Shown: one piece after another, positions 33,789-40,620 of the stretch
Layout of the letters: each line of letters begins with the position of its first letter
How positions within the stretch are numbered: the first letter of the stretch is position 1
DNA from: an uncultured Candidatus Saccharibacteria bacterium
GTDB lineage: Bacteria; Patescibacteriota; Saccharimonadia; Saccharimonadales; Saccharimonadaceae
NCBI GenBank assembly: GCA_938033695.1
Contig: CALHKE010000019.1
Coordinates: 82,691 to 146,690 of the forward strand
Direction: 5' to 3'
DNA: 64,000 nucleotides
Notes under the pieces: model-generated
Databases searched by the model: none
What the model was told of the DNA's origin: nothing
What the model saw: the letters and a program-made list of their open reading frames with translations, nothing else
Position numbers and translations under genes: made by a program

Positions 33789-35249
33789 TTATAGATAATA
33801 TTGATTATAATATCCCGTGCGTTTTTCTAGAGGGATTTGGTTAAGAATTACGCCGGCCACATTGGCATCGATTGCTTGGAGAGATTTCAAACCATCTTTT
33901 ACGTGATCGATATTAGTTTTGTTTACACGGCAAACAATCAATGTGCGGTCGGCTTTCTTGGAAATAATTAACGAGTCAGCCAAGTTATAGACCGGAGCCG
34001 AGTCGATAATGACATAATCGTATTTCGATTTTACCGTTGCGATGAATTTTTCCATCTGCTTTGAGTCGATTAGCTCTGCTGGATTTGGTGGGGTAACGCC
34101 ACGTGTCACTACTGAAAGATTTTCAATCTCGGTTTTTTGTACATATTTACGTAGACGGTCGCCGGTGGTTTCGACTAGTAGATTCGAGAGGCCAGCTTGA
34201 TTAGAAAGCTCGAAAATTTCGTGTTGACGGCCCAGGCGCATGTCGGCATCGACTAAGAGCACTTTTTTGCCGGTATTGGCAAAAGCAATTGCCAGGTTTG
34301 CGGAAACGAAACTTTTACCTTCGTTTGGTGCGGTACTGGTTAATACGAGGGAATTATTGTTTTTGCCTACCAAGCTAAAATCCAGGCTAGTACGTACGGT
34401 GCGGAAGTCTTCACTGATAATAGATTTTGGATTATTTTTCAAAATTAATTCACTACTTAAATCTTCTTCAGAAATTTCTTCGGAAGCTTCCTCGTCATCT
34501 TCTGCATTTTCTGCCGAGTCATCTTCTTTGACTTCCTTCTTCGCCTTCAAAGCTAAGGCGCGCTGACGGCGTTTCAGACGTTCTTTTTCCGCATCAATCA
34601 TGTGGATTTTACCAATTACTGGCAAATGCAACTGACTTTCGACTTGTTCGCTCGTCTTCACTGAGCGGTCAAAATAAAATACTAAGAAGAGAATTGAAAC
34701 ACTGACGATTAGACCTGCCGCAAAAGCTATAATTTCTTGGCGCACAATCTTAATATTAGCCGGTTCAGTCGGGGTGACTGCTGAGTCGAGCACATTAATA
34801 TTGCGGTCATTATAAATTTTGGCGATTTCTTTCACGAAGTGGTCTGCAATCTTATTGGTCATTTTTGTGGCAAACTCCGCATCGCGATCAGTCGTGGTAA
34901 TAGTAATAATTTCAGTGCCTTTAACGGCCGATACTTCGATCATTTTTAACATCTCATCATAAGATTTCTCGATATTAATATCACTTTTGACCTTATCGAG
35001 CACACGGTGTGATTTGACTACTTGCGTGTAAGTGTCAATCAGGTTTTTATTGGTTGCAACTTCACCCGGCAGATTCGCATTTGATTTATCTGAGCTTACA
35101 ATCACCGTAGCAGTTGCTTCGTATTTTGGTTTTTGCATGAAAAATACATAAAAAGATCCTAATCCAAAAATTAGGGCAAAAATTATCAGTAGAATATGGA
35201 GCTTGGCCTTAAAATAGGCAAACATTTCTCCGAGGTTAATCTCATCCAT
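33789..35249 (-). CDS. Wzz-BY-kinase fusion (CpsC/CpsD-type tyrosine kinase)
   Basis: A 486-residue single-chain polysaccharide co-polymerase and tyrosine kinase. N-terminal Wzz domain with spans at about 15-34 and 175-195 and an external region between them; a Lys/Glu-rich linker (about 210-265); then a P-loop kinase domain with SEDFRTVRTSL, Walker A STAPNEGKSFVSANLA, Walker A' KVLLVDADMRLGRQH and VIIDSAPV. The C-terminal end GYYNQYYL is the expected autophosphorylation tyrosine cluster. The start is 6 nt after a minus-strand TATAAA (35256-35261). It forms an operon with the phosphatase gene downstream. No glycosyltransferases lie in the window. Confidence 0.92.
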   Translation of the reverse strand: MDEINLGEMFAYFKAKLHILLIIFALIFGLGSFYVFFMQKPKYEATATVIVSSDKSNANLPGEVATNKNLIDTYTQVVKSHRVLDKVKSDINIEKSYDEMLKMIEVSAVKGTEIITITTTDRDAEFATKMTNKIADHFVKEIAKIYNDRNINVLDSAVTPTEPANIKIVRQEIIAFAAGLIVSVSILFLVFYFDRSVKTSEQVESQLHLPVIGKIHMIDAEKERLKRRQRALALKAKKEVKEDDSAENAEDDEEASEEISEEDLSSELILKNNPKSIISEDFRTVRTSLDFSLVGKNNNSLVLTSTAPNEGKSFVSANLAIAFANTGKKVLLVDADMRLGRQHEIFELSNQAGLSNLLVETTGDRLRKYVQKTEIENLSVVTRGVTPPNPAELIDSKQMEKFIATVKSKYDYVIIDSAPVYNLADSLIISKKADRTLIVCRVNKTNIDHVKDGLKSLQAIDANVAGVILNQIPLEKRTGYYNQYYL

Positions 35250-35255
35250 ACTCTG

Positions 35256-35261
35256 TTTATA
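35256..35261 (-). promoter_or_regulatory. -10 box immediately before the Wzz-BY-kinase ATG
   Basis: TATAAA on the minus strand with 6 nt to the ATG at 35249; predicted leaderless. Confidence 0.55.
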
Positions 35262-35356
35262 TCATATTTTGTGTAGAAAATAAATATCAAACAATAATTT
35301 GACTATATTTGTCAATAGCCATAAGCGTCTTGAAGACAATTGTCAATGCCTAAAAT

Positions 35357-35384
35357 TTGCCAAAAATAAAATATTTGATAAAAT
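35357..35384 (+). promoter_or_regulatory. Promoter of a small transcription unit
   Basis: TTGCCA (35357-35362), 16-nt spacer, TAAAAT (35379-35384). The predicted start near 35391 coincides with the first base of a stable stem, which supports it. The rest of the 425-base gap 35250-35674 is covered by this unit and the aspS promoter. Confidence 0.6.
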
Positions 35385-35391
35385 AATGTCT

Positions 35392-35442
35392 ATTGCACTT
35401 TTTAGTCACTCGGTGGCTGGTGGGGGCTAGGTCGTGTGCAAT
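35392..35442 (+). ncRNA. Structured RNA leader, unknown family
   Basis: ATTGCAC (35392-35398) pairs with GTGCAAT (35436-35442) as a closing stem. Inside, AGTCAC (35404-35409) pairs with GTGGCT (35413-35418) around a TCG loop, leaving a G-rich single strand GGTGGGGGCTAGGTCGT. An AAGGAG site follows at 35450-35455. The shape (transcription-start stem, conserved-looking G-rich core, ribosome-binding site) is that of a small cis-regulatory RNA, but no known family was recognised. Confidence 0.4.
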
Positions 35443-35469
35443 GATTATTAAGGAGATGCATTCGTAAAT

Positions 35470-35550
35470 ATGCGTAGACTTAAACGTGAATCTTCGCGCA
35501 AAAAGTCGAAAATTCCTCCTGCCCCATGGCAAGAGTATATCGAATATTAG
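35470..35550 (+). CDS. Possible 26-residue basic peptide
   Basis: ATG to TAG encodes a peptide starting MRRLKRESSRKKSK and ending PWQEYIEY: a strongly basic first half and an aromatic/acidic end. It lies between a structured leader with AAGGAG (14 nt before the ATG, longer than ideal) and a strong terminator at 35596, so the whole unit is about 230 nt. It could be a very small ribosome-associated or leader peptide, or a chance ORF in a non-coding RNA. No family is recognised. Confidence 0.35.
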   Translation: MRRLKRESSRKKSKIPPAPWQEYIEY

Positions 35551-35595
35551 TCTTGAATAGTCAAAATTCAATTTTAAGGATTAATATTTGAGGAC

Positions 35596-35622
35596 AAATA
35601 TCGCTATCCAGCGATATTTTTC
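35596..35622 (+). terminator. Terminator of the small unit at 35.4 kb
   Basis: AAATATCGCT/AGCGATATTT perfect 10-bp stem, ATCC loop, TTC tail. Confidence 0.85.
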
Positions 35623-35661
35623 TTGATTCTATAATTTGAAAAGTTGACTGGTTTATTATGT

Positions 35662-35667
35662 TATAAT
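35662..35667 (+). promoter_or_regulatory. -10 box immediately before aspS
   Basis: TATAAT with 7 nt to the ATG at 35675; predicted leaderless mRNA. Confidence 0.7.
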
Positions 35668-35674
35668 AGAGATT

Positions 35675-37438
35675 ATGAGAAAACTGTCTGGAGAACTAAA
35701 ACAACAAATCAATCAACATGTTACAGTCTCTGGTTGGGTAAATTCTAGGCGTGATCACGGTGGGTTAATCTTCATTGACTTACGTGACCACGAGGGGATT
35801 ATTCAGCTAGTGATTACCCCAGAAAATGCTGAAAATTTTGCCATCGCCGAAAGTTTGCGCGATGAATTTGTCATTTCGGCTACTGGTCTAATTCGTGAGC
35901 GCGACCCTGCTCTTCGTAATCCTCATATTGCTACGGGCGACATTGAATTAGTGGTCGACACATTGGAACTCTTAAATCGCTCTGAACCTTTGCCGGTTAA
36001 TACCCATGATGACGGTGTAGAATCCGGCGAAGAGCTTCGTCTTAAATATCGTTATCTTGATCTCCGTCGTCCAAGTATGCTTCATACCTTGCGTCGTCGT
36101 GCTGAATTTTATCACTTCATGCGTGATTATATGGAAGCCCACGATTTTATCGAAGTCACTACGCCAATTTTAGCTAACTCCAGCCCAGAAGGTGCCCGTG
36201 ACTTTCTTGTGCCATCCAGACTTCGTCCAGGACAGTTTTATGCCTTACCTCAAGCTCCCCAACAGTTCAAGCAACTTCTCATGGTTGGTGGAATTCCTCG
36301 TTATTATCAAATCGCTCCATGTTTCCGCGATGAGGACCCACGCGCCGACCGTCTTTATGGTGACTTCTACCAACTCGATCTCGAGATGTCTTTCGTGGAA
36401 GAGGGTGAAGTAGTTCGCAAAACTATGGAGCCATTAATTAAATCTTTGGTCACTGATTTTGCTCACAAGAAATTGTTCTCAGAGGAAATCCCACGCATTC
36501 CGTATCAGGAAGCTATGAATCGTTTTGGTGTCGATAAGCCAGATCTCCGTTATGGTATGGAATTAATCGATCTGAAAGAAGCTTTGAAAGACACTAGTTT
36601 TAAAGTTTTCCAAACTGAATCCGTCAAAGCTATTTGTGTGAAAAATGGCGCCACTCTTTCGCGTTCCCAAATCGACAATTTCACCGAAAAAGCTCGTAAA
36701 CTTGGCGCGGGTGGTCTTGCTTACATCATCTATGAAAATGATGAAGTTAAAAGTCCAATTGCTAAATTCCTCACTGAAACTGAATTAGCTAAAATCAAAG
36801 AACTCACCGGTGCTGAGAATGGCGATGCTGTGTTCTTCGGCGCTGATTCACTCTCAAAAGTTAACAAGGTTCTCGGCCAACTTCGTATCGCGTTTGCTGA
36901 TCACTTTAATTTGAAGGATGATAATGTTGTCGCACTTTGTTGGATCGTTGACTTTCCATTCTATGAATGGGACGAAGGTAAAAATAAATTAGACTTCGGT
37001 CACAACCCATTCTCTATGCCAAAAGGTGGGCTTAAGGCTCTCGAAGCCGCCGAGACTGACGCCGAAAAGCTTGCCATTGTCGCCGATCAATACGATATGG
37101 TGATGAATGGTTTTGAAATCTGCTCTGGTGCCGTACGTAATCACAGTCCAGAAGTGATGTATAAGGTTTTCGGTATTCTTGGTTATGACGAGAAATATGT
37201 TGAAGCACGTTTTGGCGGTATGTTGAATGCCTTTAAGTTCGGTGCCCCTCCTCATGCTGGCTGTGCCTTCGGTATTGAACGTATTTTCATGGTTCTAAAC
37301 GATAATAAAAATATTCGCGATATCGTAGCCTTCCCGAAGAACGGTTCTGGTGTCGACCTTATGATGAGCTCACCATCCGTCGTCGATCCAATCCAGCTCG
37401 AAGAAGCTCACCTCCAAATCGTGGAAGACGAGGAATAA
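35675..37438 (+). CDS. aspS: Aspartyl-tRNA synthetase
   Basis: The 587-residue class IIb synthetase charges tRNA-Asp (and possibly tRNA-Asn, which cannot be judged here). N-terminal OB-fold anticodon domain (VTVSGWVNSRRDHGGLIFIDLRDHEG), catalytic core with SSPEGARDF, LPQAPQQFKQLLMVGG, PCFRDEDPRADR (motif 2), the bacterial GAD insertion (about 290-410), a GFEICSGAVRNHSPEVMY segment and GCAFGIERIFMVL (motif 3). Full length and complete. It stands alone, with a leaderless-type promoter and a terminator. Confidence 0.97.
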   Translation: MRKLSGELKQQINQHVTVSGWVNSRRDHGGLIFIDLRDHEGIIQLVITPENAENFAIAESLRDEFVISATGLIRERDPALRNPHIATGDIELVVDTLELLNRSEPLPVNTHDDGVESGEELRLKYRYLDLRRPSMLHTLRRRAEFYHFMRDYMEAHDFIEVTTPILANSSPEGARDFLVPSRLRPGQFYALPQAPQQFKQLLMVGGIPRYYQIAPCFRDEDPRADRLYGDFYQLDLEMSFVEEGEVVRKTMEPLIKSLVTDFAHKKLFSEEIPRIPYQEAMNRFGVDKPDLRYGMELIDLKEALKDTSFKVFQTESVKAICVKNGATLSRSQIDNFTEKARKLGAGGLAYIIYENDEVKSPIAKFLTETELAKIKELTGAENGDAVFFGADSLSKVNKVLGQLRIAFADHFNLKDDNVVALCWIVDFPFYEWDEGKNKLDFGHNPFSMPKGGLKALEAAETDAEKLAIVADQYDMVMNGFEICSGAVRNHSPEVMYKVFGILGYDEKYVEARFGGMLNAFKFGAPPHAGCAFGIERIFMVLNDNKNIRDIVAFPKNGSGVDLMMSSPSVVDPIQLEEAHLQIVEDEE

Positions 37439-37530
37439 AATCTGGCAAGCAAAAACTCGATTCAAAATCGTGGAAGATTAGGAAAAAAGAAGCAAAATTC
37501 CGACCTCAGAAACAAAATCAAAGCAAACAA

Positions 37531-37560
37531 AAATTCCGGCTCTAGGGCCGGAATTTTTTA
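37531..37560 (+). terminator. Bidirectional terminator between aspS and uppP
   Basis: AAATTCCGGC/GCCGGAATTT stem with T-run on one side and A-run on the other, between convergent genes. Confidence 0.85.
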
Positions 37561-37571
37561 GGCAGAATCTC

Positions 37572-38381
37572 TTAGAAGAGCCATAGTGCGGCGAAAATTC
37601 CAAGAGATAAAATCACACGATAAATACCAAAGCTTGGGATTGATTTTTCTTTCTTGAAGTATTTCATTACGATTTGTAGTGCAATCAAACCAGAAATAAA
37701 AGCTACTAAGTTTGAAAGTAAAAGCATGCCTAAATTGCTAGTAATGTAAGCTCTCGAAGAACTTGAAAGTAGGGACTTACCGCAGACTGCAATCATGATT
37801 GGAAGGCTAGCCAGAAAAGAATATTTAGCTGCCGACTTTGAATCGAGGCCCATTACGCGACCCGTGATAATCGTGGATCCAGAGCGGGAAACCCCAGGAA
37901 TCAAAGCAAAAGTTTGCGCTAAACCAATCGCCAAAGCGCGGCCCGGAGTTAATTCATTTTCGTCCTTCAATTTCGATAAATGTGGTAATTTATTCACAAA
38001 AATCATGATTAACCCGACAAATCCCATCGCGAAACCAATCGTAGTAAGGCTCGAGAAGAATGGTAGTTTTTCGATTACTTTCGATAGTATCAAGCCAATG
38101 ATACCAGCAGGGATTGAGGTGATTAAAATATTTAACGCAAGTTTATAATCTTTTTTCACAAACACGCGTTGTAAAATTTCCCAAATCGTTTGGCGGTAAT
38201 AGAAAAGTAATGCAAAAAGCGTACCAAAATTAATTAATTCCAAAAAGAAATGAAAATCTTCCGCACGTCCACCCGCACCCAAAATACGCTGTGTAATTTC
38301 GAGATGCCCAGAGGAGGACACTGGGATAAATTCAGTAATACCTTGTACAAGACCTAAGACGGTCGATTCTAAAATGTTCAT
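37572..38381 (-). CDS. uppP: Undecaprenyl-diphosphatase (BacA/UppP)
   Basis: A 269-residue polytopic enzyme that dephosphorylates undecaprenyl pyrophosphate to recycle the lipid carrier for peptidoglycan and wall polysaccharides; often confers bacitracin tolerance. Conserved motifs GITEFIPVSSSGH (about 13-25) and PGVSRSGSTI (second signature) are intact, with about eight spans. The ATG at 38381 is chosen over an upstream in-frame ATG at 38408 because a minus-strand TATAAT (38388-38393) ends 6 nt before it, which places the upstream one outside the transcript. Confidence 0.95.
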   Translation of the reverse strand: MNILESTVLGLVQGITEFIPVSSSGHLEITQRILGAGGRAEDFHFFLELINFGTLFALLFYYRQTIWEILQRVFVKKDYKLALNILITSIPAGIIGLILSKVIEKLPFFSSLTTIGFAMGFVGLIMIFVNKLPHLSKLKDENELTPGRALAIGLAQTFALIPGVSRSGSTIITGRVMGLDSKSAAKYSFLASLPIMIAVCGKSLLSSSSRAYITSNLGMLLLSNLVAFISGLIALQIVMKYFKKEKSIPSFGIYRVILSLGIFAALWLF

Positions 38382-38387
38382 ATTTTT

Positions 38388-38393
38388 ATTATA
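38388..38393 (-). promoter_or_regulatory. -10 box immediately before uppP
   Basis: TATAAT on the minus strand, 6 nt before the ATG at 38381; decides the start codon. Confidence 0.7.
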
Positions 38394-38485
38394 GTCTCCG
38401 GCCCCCATCTTTACAATCTATGAAAATCATGTATAATATTCCACAAGTATATTAATCATTAAATCGTTTTAAACAGGAAACTATA

Positions 38486-38836
38486 ATGCCGATTATCAAA
38501 TCTGCAAAAAAGGCAGCTCGTCAAGCAGTCAAACGCACTGCAAAGAATCAACAGATTAAGAAGTTCATCAAGAACGCTCTTAAAGCTTTCAAAGCTAACC
38601 CAACTGCTGAAAATCTTTCCAAAGCTCAATCTGAATACGACAAGGCTGCAAAGAAAGGCCTCATCAAGAAGAATACTGCTTCTCGTCGTAAGGCTAGCTT
38701 GGTGAAAATTGCTAAGACCTCTAATGGCGTCAAGGCTGAAACCACCGCTAAAAAAGCTACCGCCAAGAAGGCTACTGCAAAAAAGACTGTCGCTAAAAAG
38801 ACAACCGCTAAGAAGACTACCAAAAAGGCTGCTTAG
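38486..38836 (+). CDS. rpsT: Ribosomal protein bS20 with Lys/Ala-rich C-terminal extension
   Basis: A 116-residue small-subunit protein that binds 16S rRNA. The first 80 residues match S20: MPIIKSAKKAARQAVKRTAKN, a helix-rich middle, GLIKKNTASRRKASLVK. A further 30 or so residues are TAKK/VAKK repeats, giving a very basic tail, whereas typical S20 has about 87 residues. A terminator follows. S20 lies next to holA, as in many bacteria, here convergently. Confidence 0.93.
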   Translation: MPIIKSAKKAARQAVKRTAKNQQIKKFIKNALKAFKANPTAENLSKAQSEYDKAAKKGLIKKNTASRRKASLVKIAKTSNGVKAETTAKKATAKKATAKKTVAKKTTAKKTTKKAA

Positions 38837-38837
38837 T

Positions 38838-38866
38838 AAAAAGACCTCTCCGGAGGTCTTTTTTTG
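38838..38866 (+). terminator. Terminator after rpsT
   Basis: AAGACCTC/GAGGTCTT stem followed by a T-run. Confidence 0.88.
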
Positions 38867-38870
38867 TGCA

Positions 38871-38946
38871 AAAATCTCAAATCTGAAAATCTGAAAACCT
38901 TAAAATCTTAAAATCTGAAAATCTGAAAATCTGAAAATCTGAAAAT
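38871..38946. repeat. AT-rich tandem repeat, 9-nt unit AAAATCTGA
   Basis: About eight perfect or near-perfect units between the rpsT terminator and the 3' end of holA. Units are contiguous with no spacers. The copy number could vary between strains. Confidence 0.85.
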
Positions 38947-38951
38947 TAATT

Positions 38952-39581
38952 TTAAAGATTAGGAATTCTGAGTAATAATCCTTCAAGTAATACCCAGGGT
39001 TCTTTACTAAAATCCGTCGATTTTACTAGCACATCGATTTTAGCTAATTCTTTTAGAATCACTCTGGCTTTTTTGGGATTTCGCTCCAGTAAATCACAGG
39101 CCTTTTTCGTCCAAGCGCCAATCGTCGCATAAGGATCGTTATCGGATTCAATAGATTGCAAATTTTTTACCGCGCGTCTGCCATCCGTCATTGCTAAATC
39201 AAAAATTCGAAACACTGCGTTACGATCCACTGTTTGTTCTGCCGCTGCAAAAGTTTCGAATTTAATCTCCGAATTAGTTTTTGCCAGCTTCACTAGTTCC
39301 TTATAAACCGCCCCACGCTTATCGAGTTTAGTTTCAAGTAGAACAATTTTATGTGGCGTATTTATTAAGTTTGGCAGTTTCTCCACCAAATCTTTTTTCA
39401 AAAATAAATCCTTAATCAAGATTCGACGCTCCGCCTCAAAAAAAGTCACGCCGAGAAAAATCGATTCCAGTTCTGCCAGGCTGATATTATCCGCATCGAT
39501 AATCTCGATTTTTCCCCCCAAAATCATCCGGGCTTTTTGCTCGGCTTTTTTGCGATCTTCGCCGTCGAAAATATAAATCAT
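38952..39581 (-). CDS. holA: DNA polymerase III delta subunit-like protein (HolA), short
   Basis: A 209-residue protein resembling the clamp-loader delta subunit, which opens the sliding clamp. It begins MIYIFDGEDRKKAEQKAR (usual short strand-turn-helix start), has a VTFFEAERRILIKDLFL segment matching the FxxxRxVxI clamp-binding region, and a helical C-terminal part with AVFRIFDLAMTDGRRAVKNL. Full HolA is about 330 residues, so part of the C-terminal collar domain is missing. Adjacency to rpsT is a common HolA context and supports the call. It lies 7 nt after mutM on the same strand. Confidence 0.7.
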   Translation of the reverse strand: MIYIFDGEDRKKAEQKARMILGGKIEIIDADNISLAELESIFLGVTFFEAERRILIKDLFLKKDLVEKLPNLINTPHKIVLLETKLDKRGAVYKELVKLAKTNSEIKFETFAAAEQTVDRNAVFRIFDLAMTDGRRAVKNLQSIESDNDPYATIGAWTKKACDLLERNPKKARVILKELAKIDVLVKSTDFSKEPWVLLEGLLLRIPNL

Positions 39582-39588
39582 TTAAACC

Positions 39589-40542
39589 TTAAAATTTCTT
39601 TTGACAATGCGGGCAAAGATGCGTGCCACGCCCCGCCACTTTAATTTTAATAATTTCCGTACCACATCGTTCACACGGTTCACCCTCGCGACGAAAAACT
39701 TTGGCAAACTTGGTTAAATAATCACCCTTCGTGCCATCGGCTTTCACGTAAGTCGCCATCGTACTGCCACCAGAATCAATCGATTCCTGCATCACCGTAC
39801 GCGCGCCAATTAAAAGCTGATGAATTTCTTCATCGGTCAAACTTTCTACGATACGTTCTGGGTGGATTTTAGCAAAATAAAGAGACTCGTCTGCATAGAT
39901 ATTACCGAGGCCACAAATCACTGTTTGGTCTAGAATCGTCGGCTTAATCAAAGCTTTTTTATGTCGCATCAAATTCTTTTTGAACTCTTCATCCGTCATA
40001 TCCCACGGCTCTTTGGCGAGCTTCTTGATGAATGGCTCATTTTCTACTTCGCTAGTTTCTAGTACTTTACAAAAACCAAACTTTCTCTGATCATTAAAAT
40101 AAAGCGTACCGATTTGTTCCAGTTCACTGGCCGCAGTTTTTTCGCAAATCTCAAATTCCACACGTGTCTGTTTATTCGGTAAACCTCCATAAAAACTTTC
40201 GCTGGGATGTCCGCCCGAAAAACCATCCTTATCGAATAGTTCCGTTTTAAAATCACCTTGCGAAATCATCTTCACGAAATCTTTACCAGATTCTGTCCCG
40301 AGATTTCGATAAATTAATTGCCCGGTCATTCTCAGATGCACCATCATTGAAACGCCATTTTCGAAATCAAAAATCAAGGCCTTACCGAAACGGCGCATGC
40401 CCAAAATCTTTTGTCCTTCGATTAATTCTTTTGGTCCATGAAAAGAAGAGAGGGAACTAATTTTGACTTTTCCCACAGATTTATCTTTAGTAAATTTCAA
40501 AACCCCCCTGAGGATTGTTTCAACTTCTGGTAACTCTGGCAT
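39589..40542 (-). CDS. mutM: Formamidopyrimidine-DNA glycosylase
   Basis: Removes oxidised purines (8-oxoG, FapyG) from DNA and nicks the site. The 317-residue protein starts PELPEVETI with the catalytic N-terminal Pro and Glu, has the conserved HLRMTGQL, a helix-two-turn-helix region with CGLGNIYADESLY, and a C-terminal zinc finger CERCGTEIIKIKVAGRGTHL followed by CPHC. Slightly longer than the usual 270-290 because of an insertion after HLRMTGQLIY. A minus-strand TATAAT (40549-40554) lies 6 nt before the ATG. Co-transcribed with holA. Confidence 0.96.
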   Translation of the reverse strand: MPELPEVETILRGVLKFTKDKSVGKVKISSLSSFHGPKELIEGQKILGMRRFGKALIFDFENGVSMMVHLRMTGQLIYRNLGTESGKDFVKMISQGDFKTELFDKDGFSGGHPSESFYGGLPNKQTRVEFEICEKTAASELEQIGTLYFNDQRKFGFCKVLETSEVENEPFIKKLAKEPWDMTDEEFKKNLMRHKKALIKPTILDQTVICGLGNIYADESLYFAKIHPERIVESLTDEEIHQLLIGARTVMQESIDSGGSTMATYVKADGTKGDYLTKFAKVFRREGEPCERCGTEIIKIKVAGRGTHLCPHCQKKF

Positions 40543-40548
40543 ACCTCT

Positions 40549-40554
40549 ATTATA
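40549..40554 (-). promoter_or_regulatory. -10 box immediately before mutM
   Basis: TATAAT on the minus strand with 6 nt to the ATG at 40542. Confidence 0.65.
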
Positions 40555-40570
40555 ACCGTGTTAGTTTTCC

Positions 40571-40599
40571 TTGCAACCCCAAGATGATTATGTTATATT
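40571..40599 (+). promoter_or_regulatory. Promoter of the DHH-like/truB unit
   Basis: TTGCAA, 17-nt spacer, TATATT (40594-40599). Leader about 15 nt with AGAGGA. Confidence 0.6.
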
Positions 40600-40620
40600 T
40601 TAAGAGGAAAAGAGTCAAAA

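Noticed and set aside
35392..35550. tmRNA or 4.5S RNA
   Set aside because: The small unit lacks the tmRNA tRNA-like ends and tag ending in Ala-Ala, and lacks the SRP GGAAGCAG-type loop motif.
38871..38946. Possible CRISPR-like array
   Set aside because: Nine-nt units without spacers; a simple tandem repeat. No cas genes in the window.
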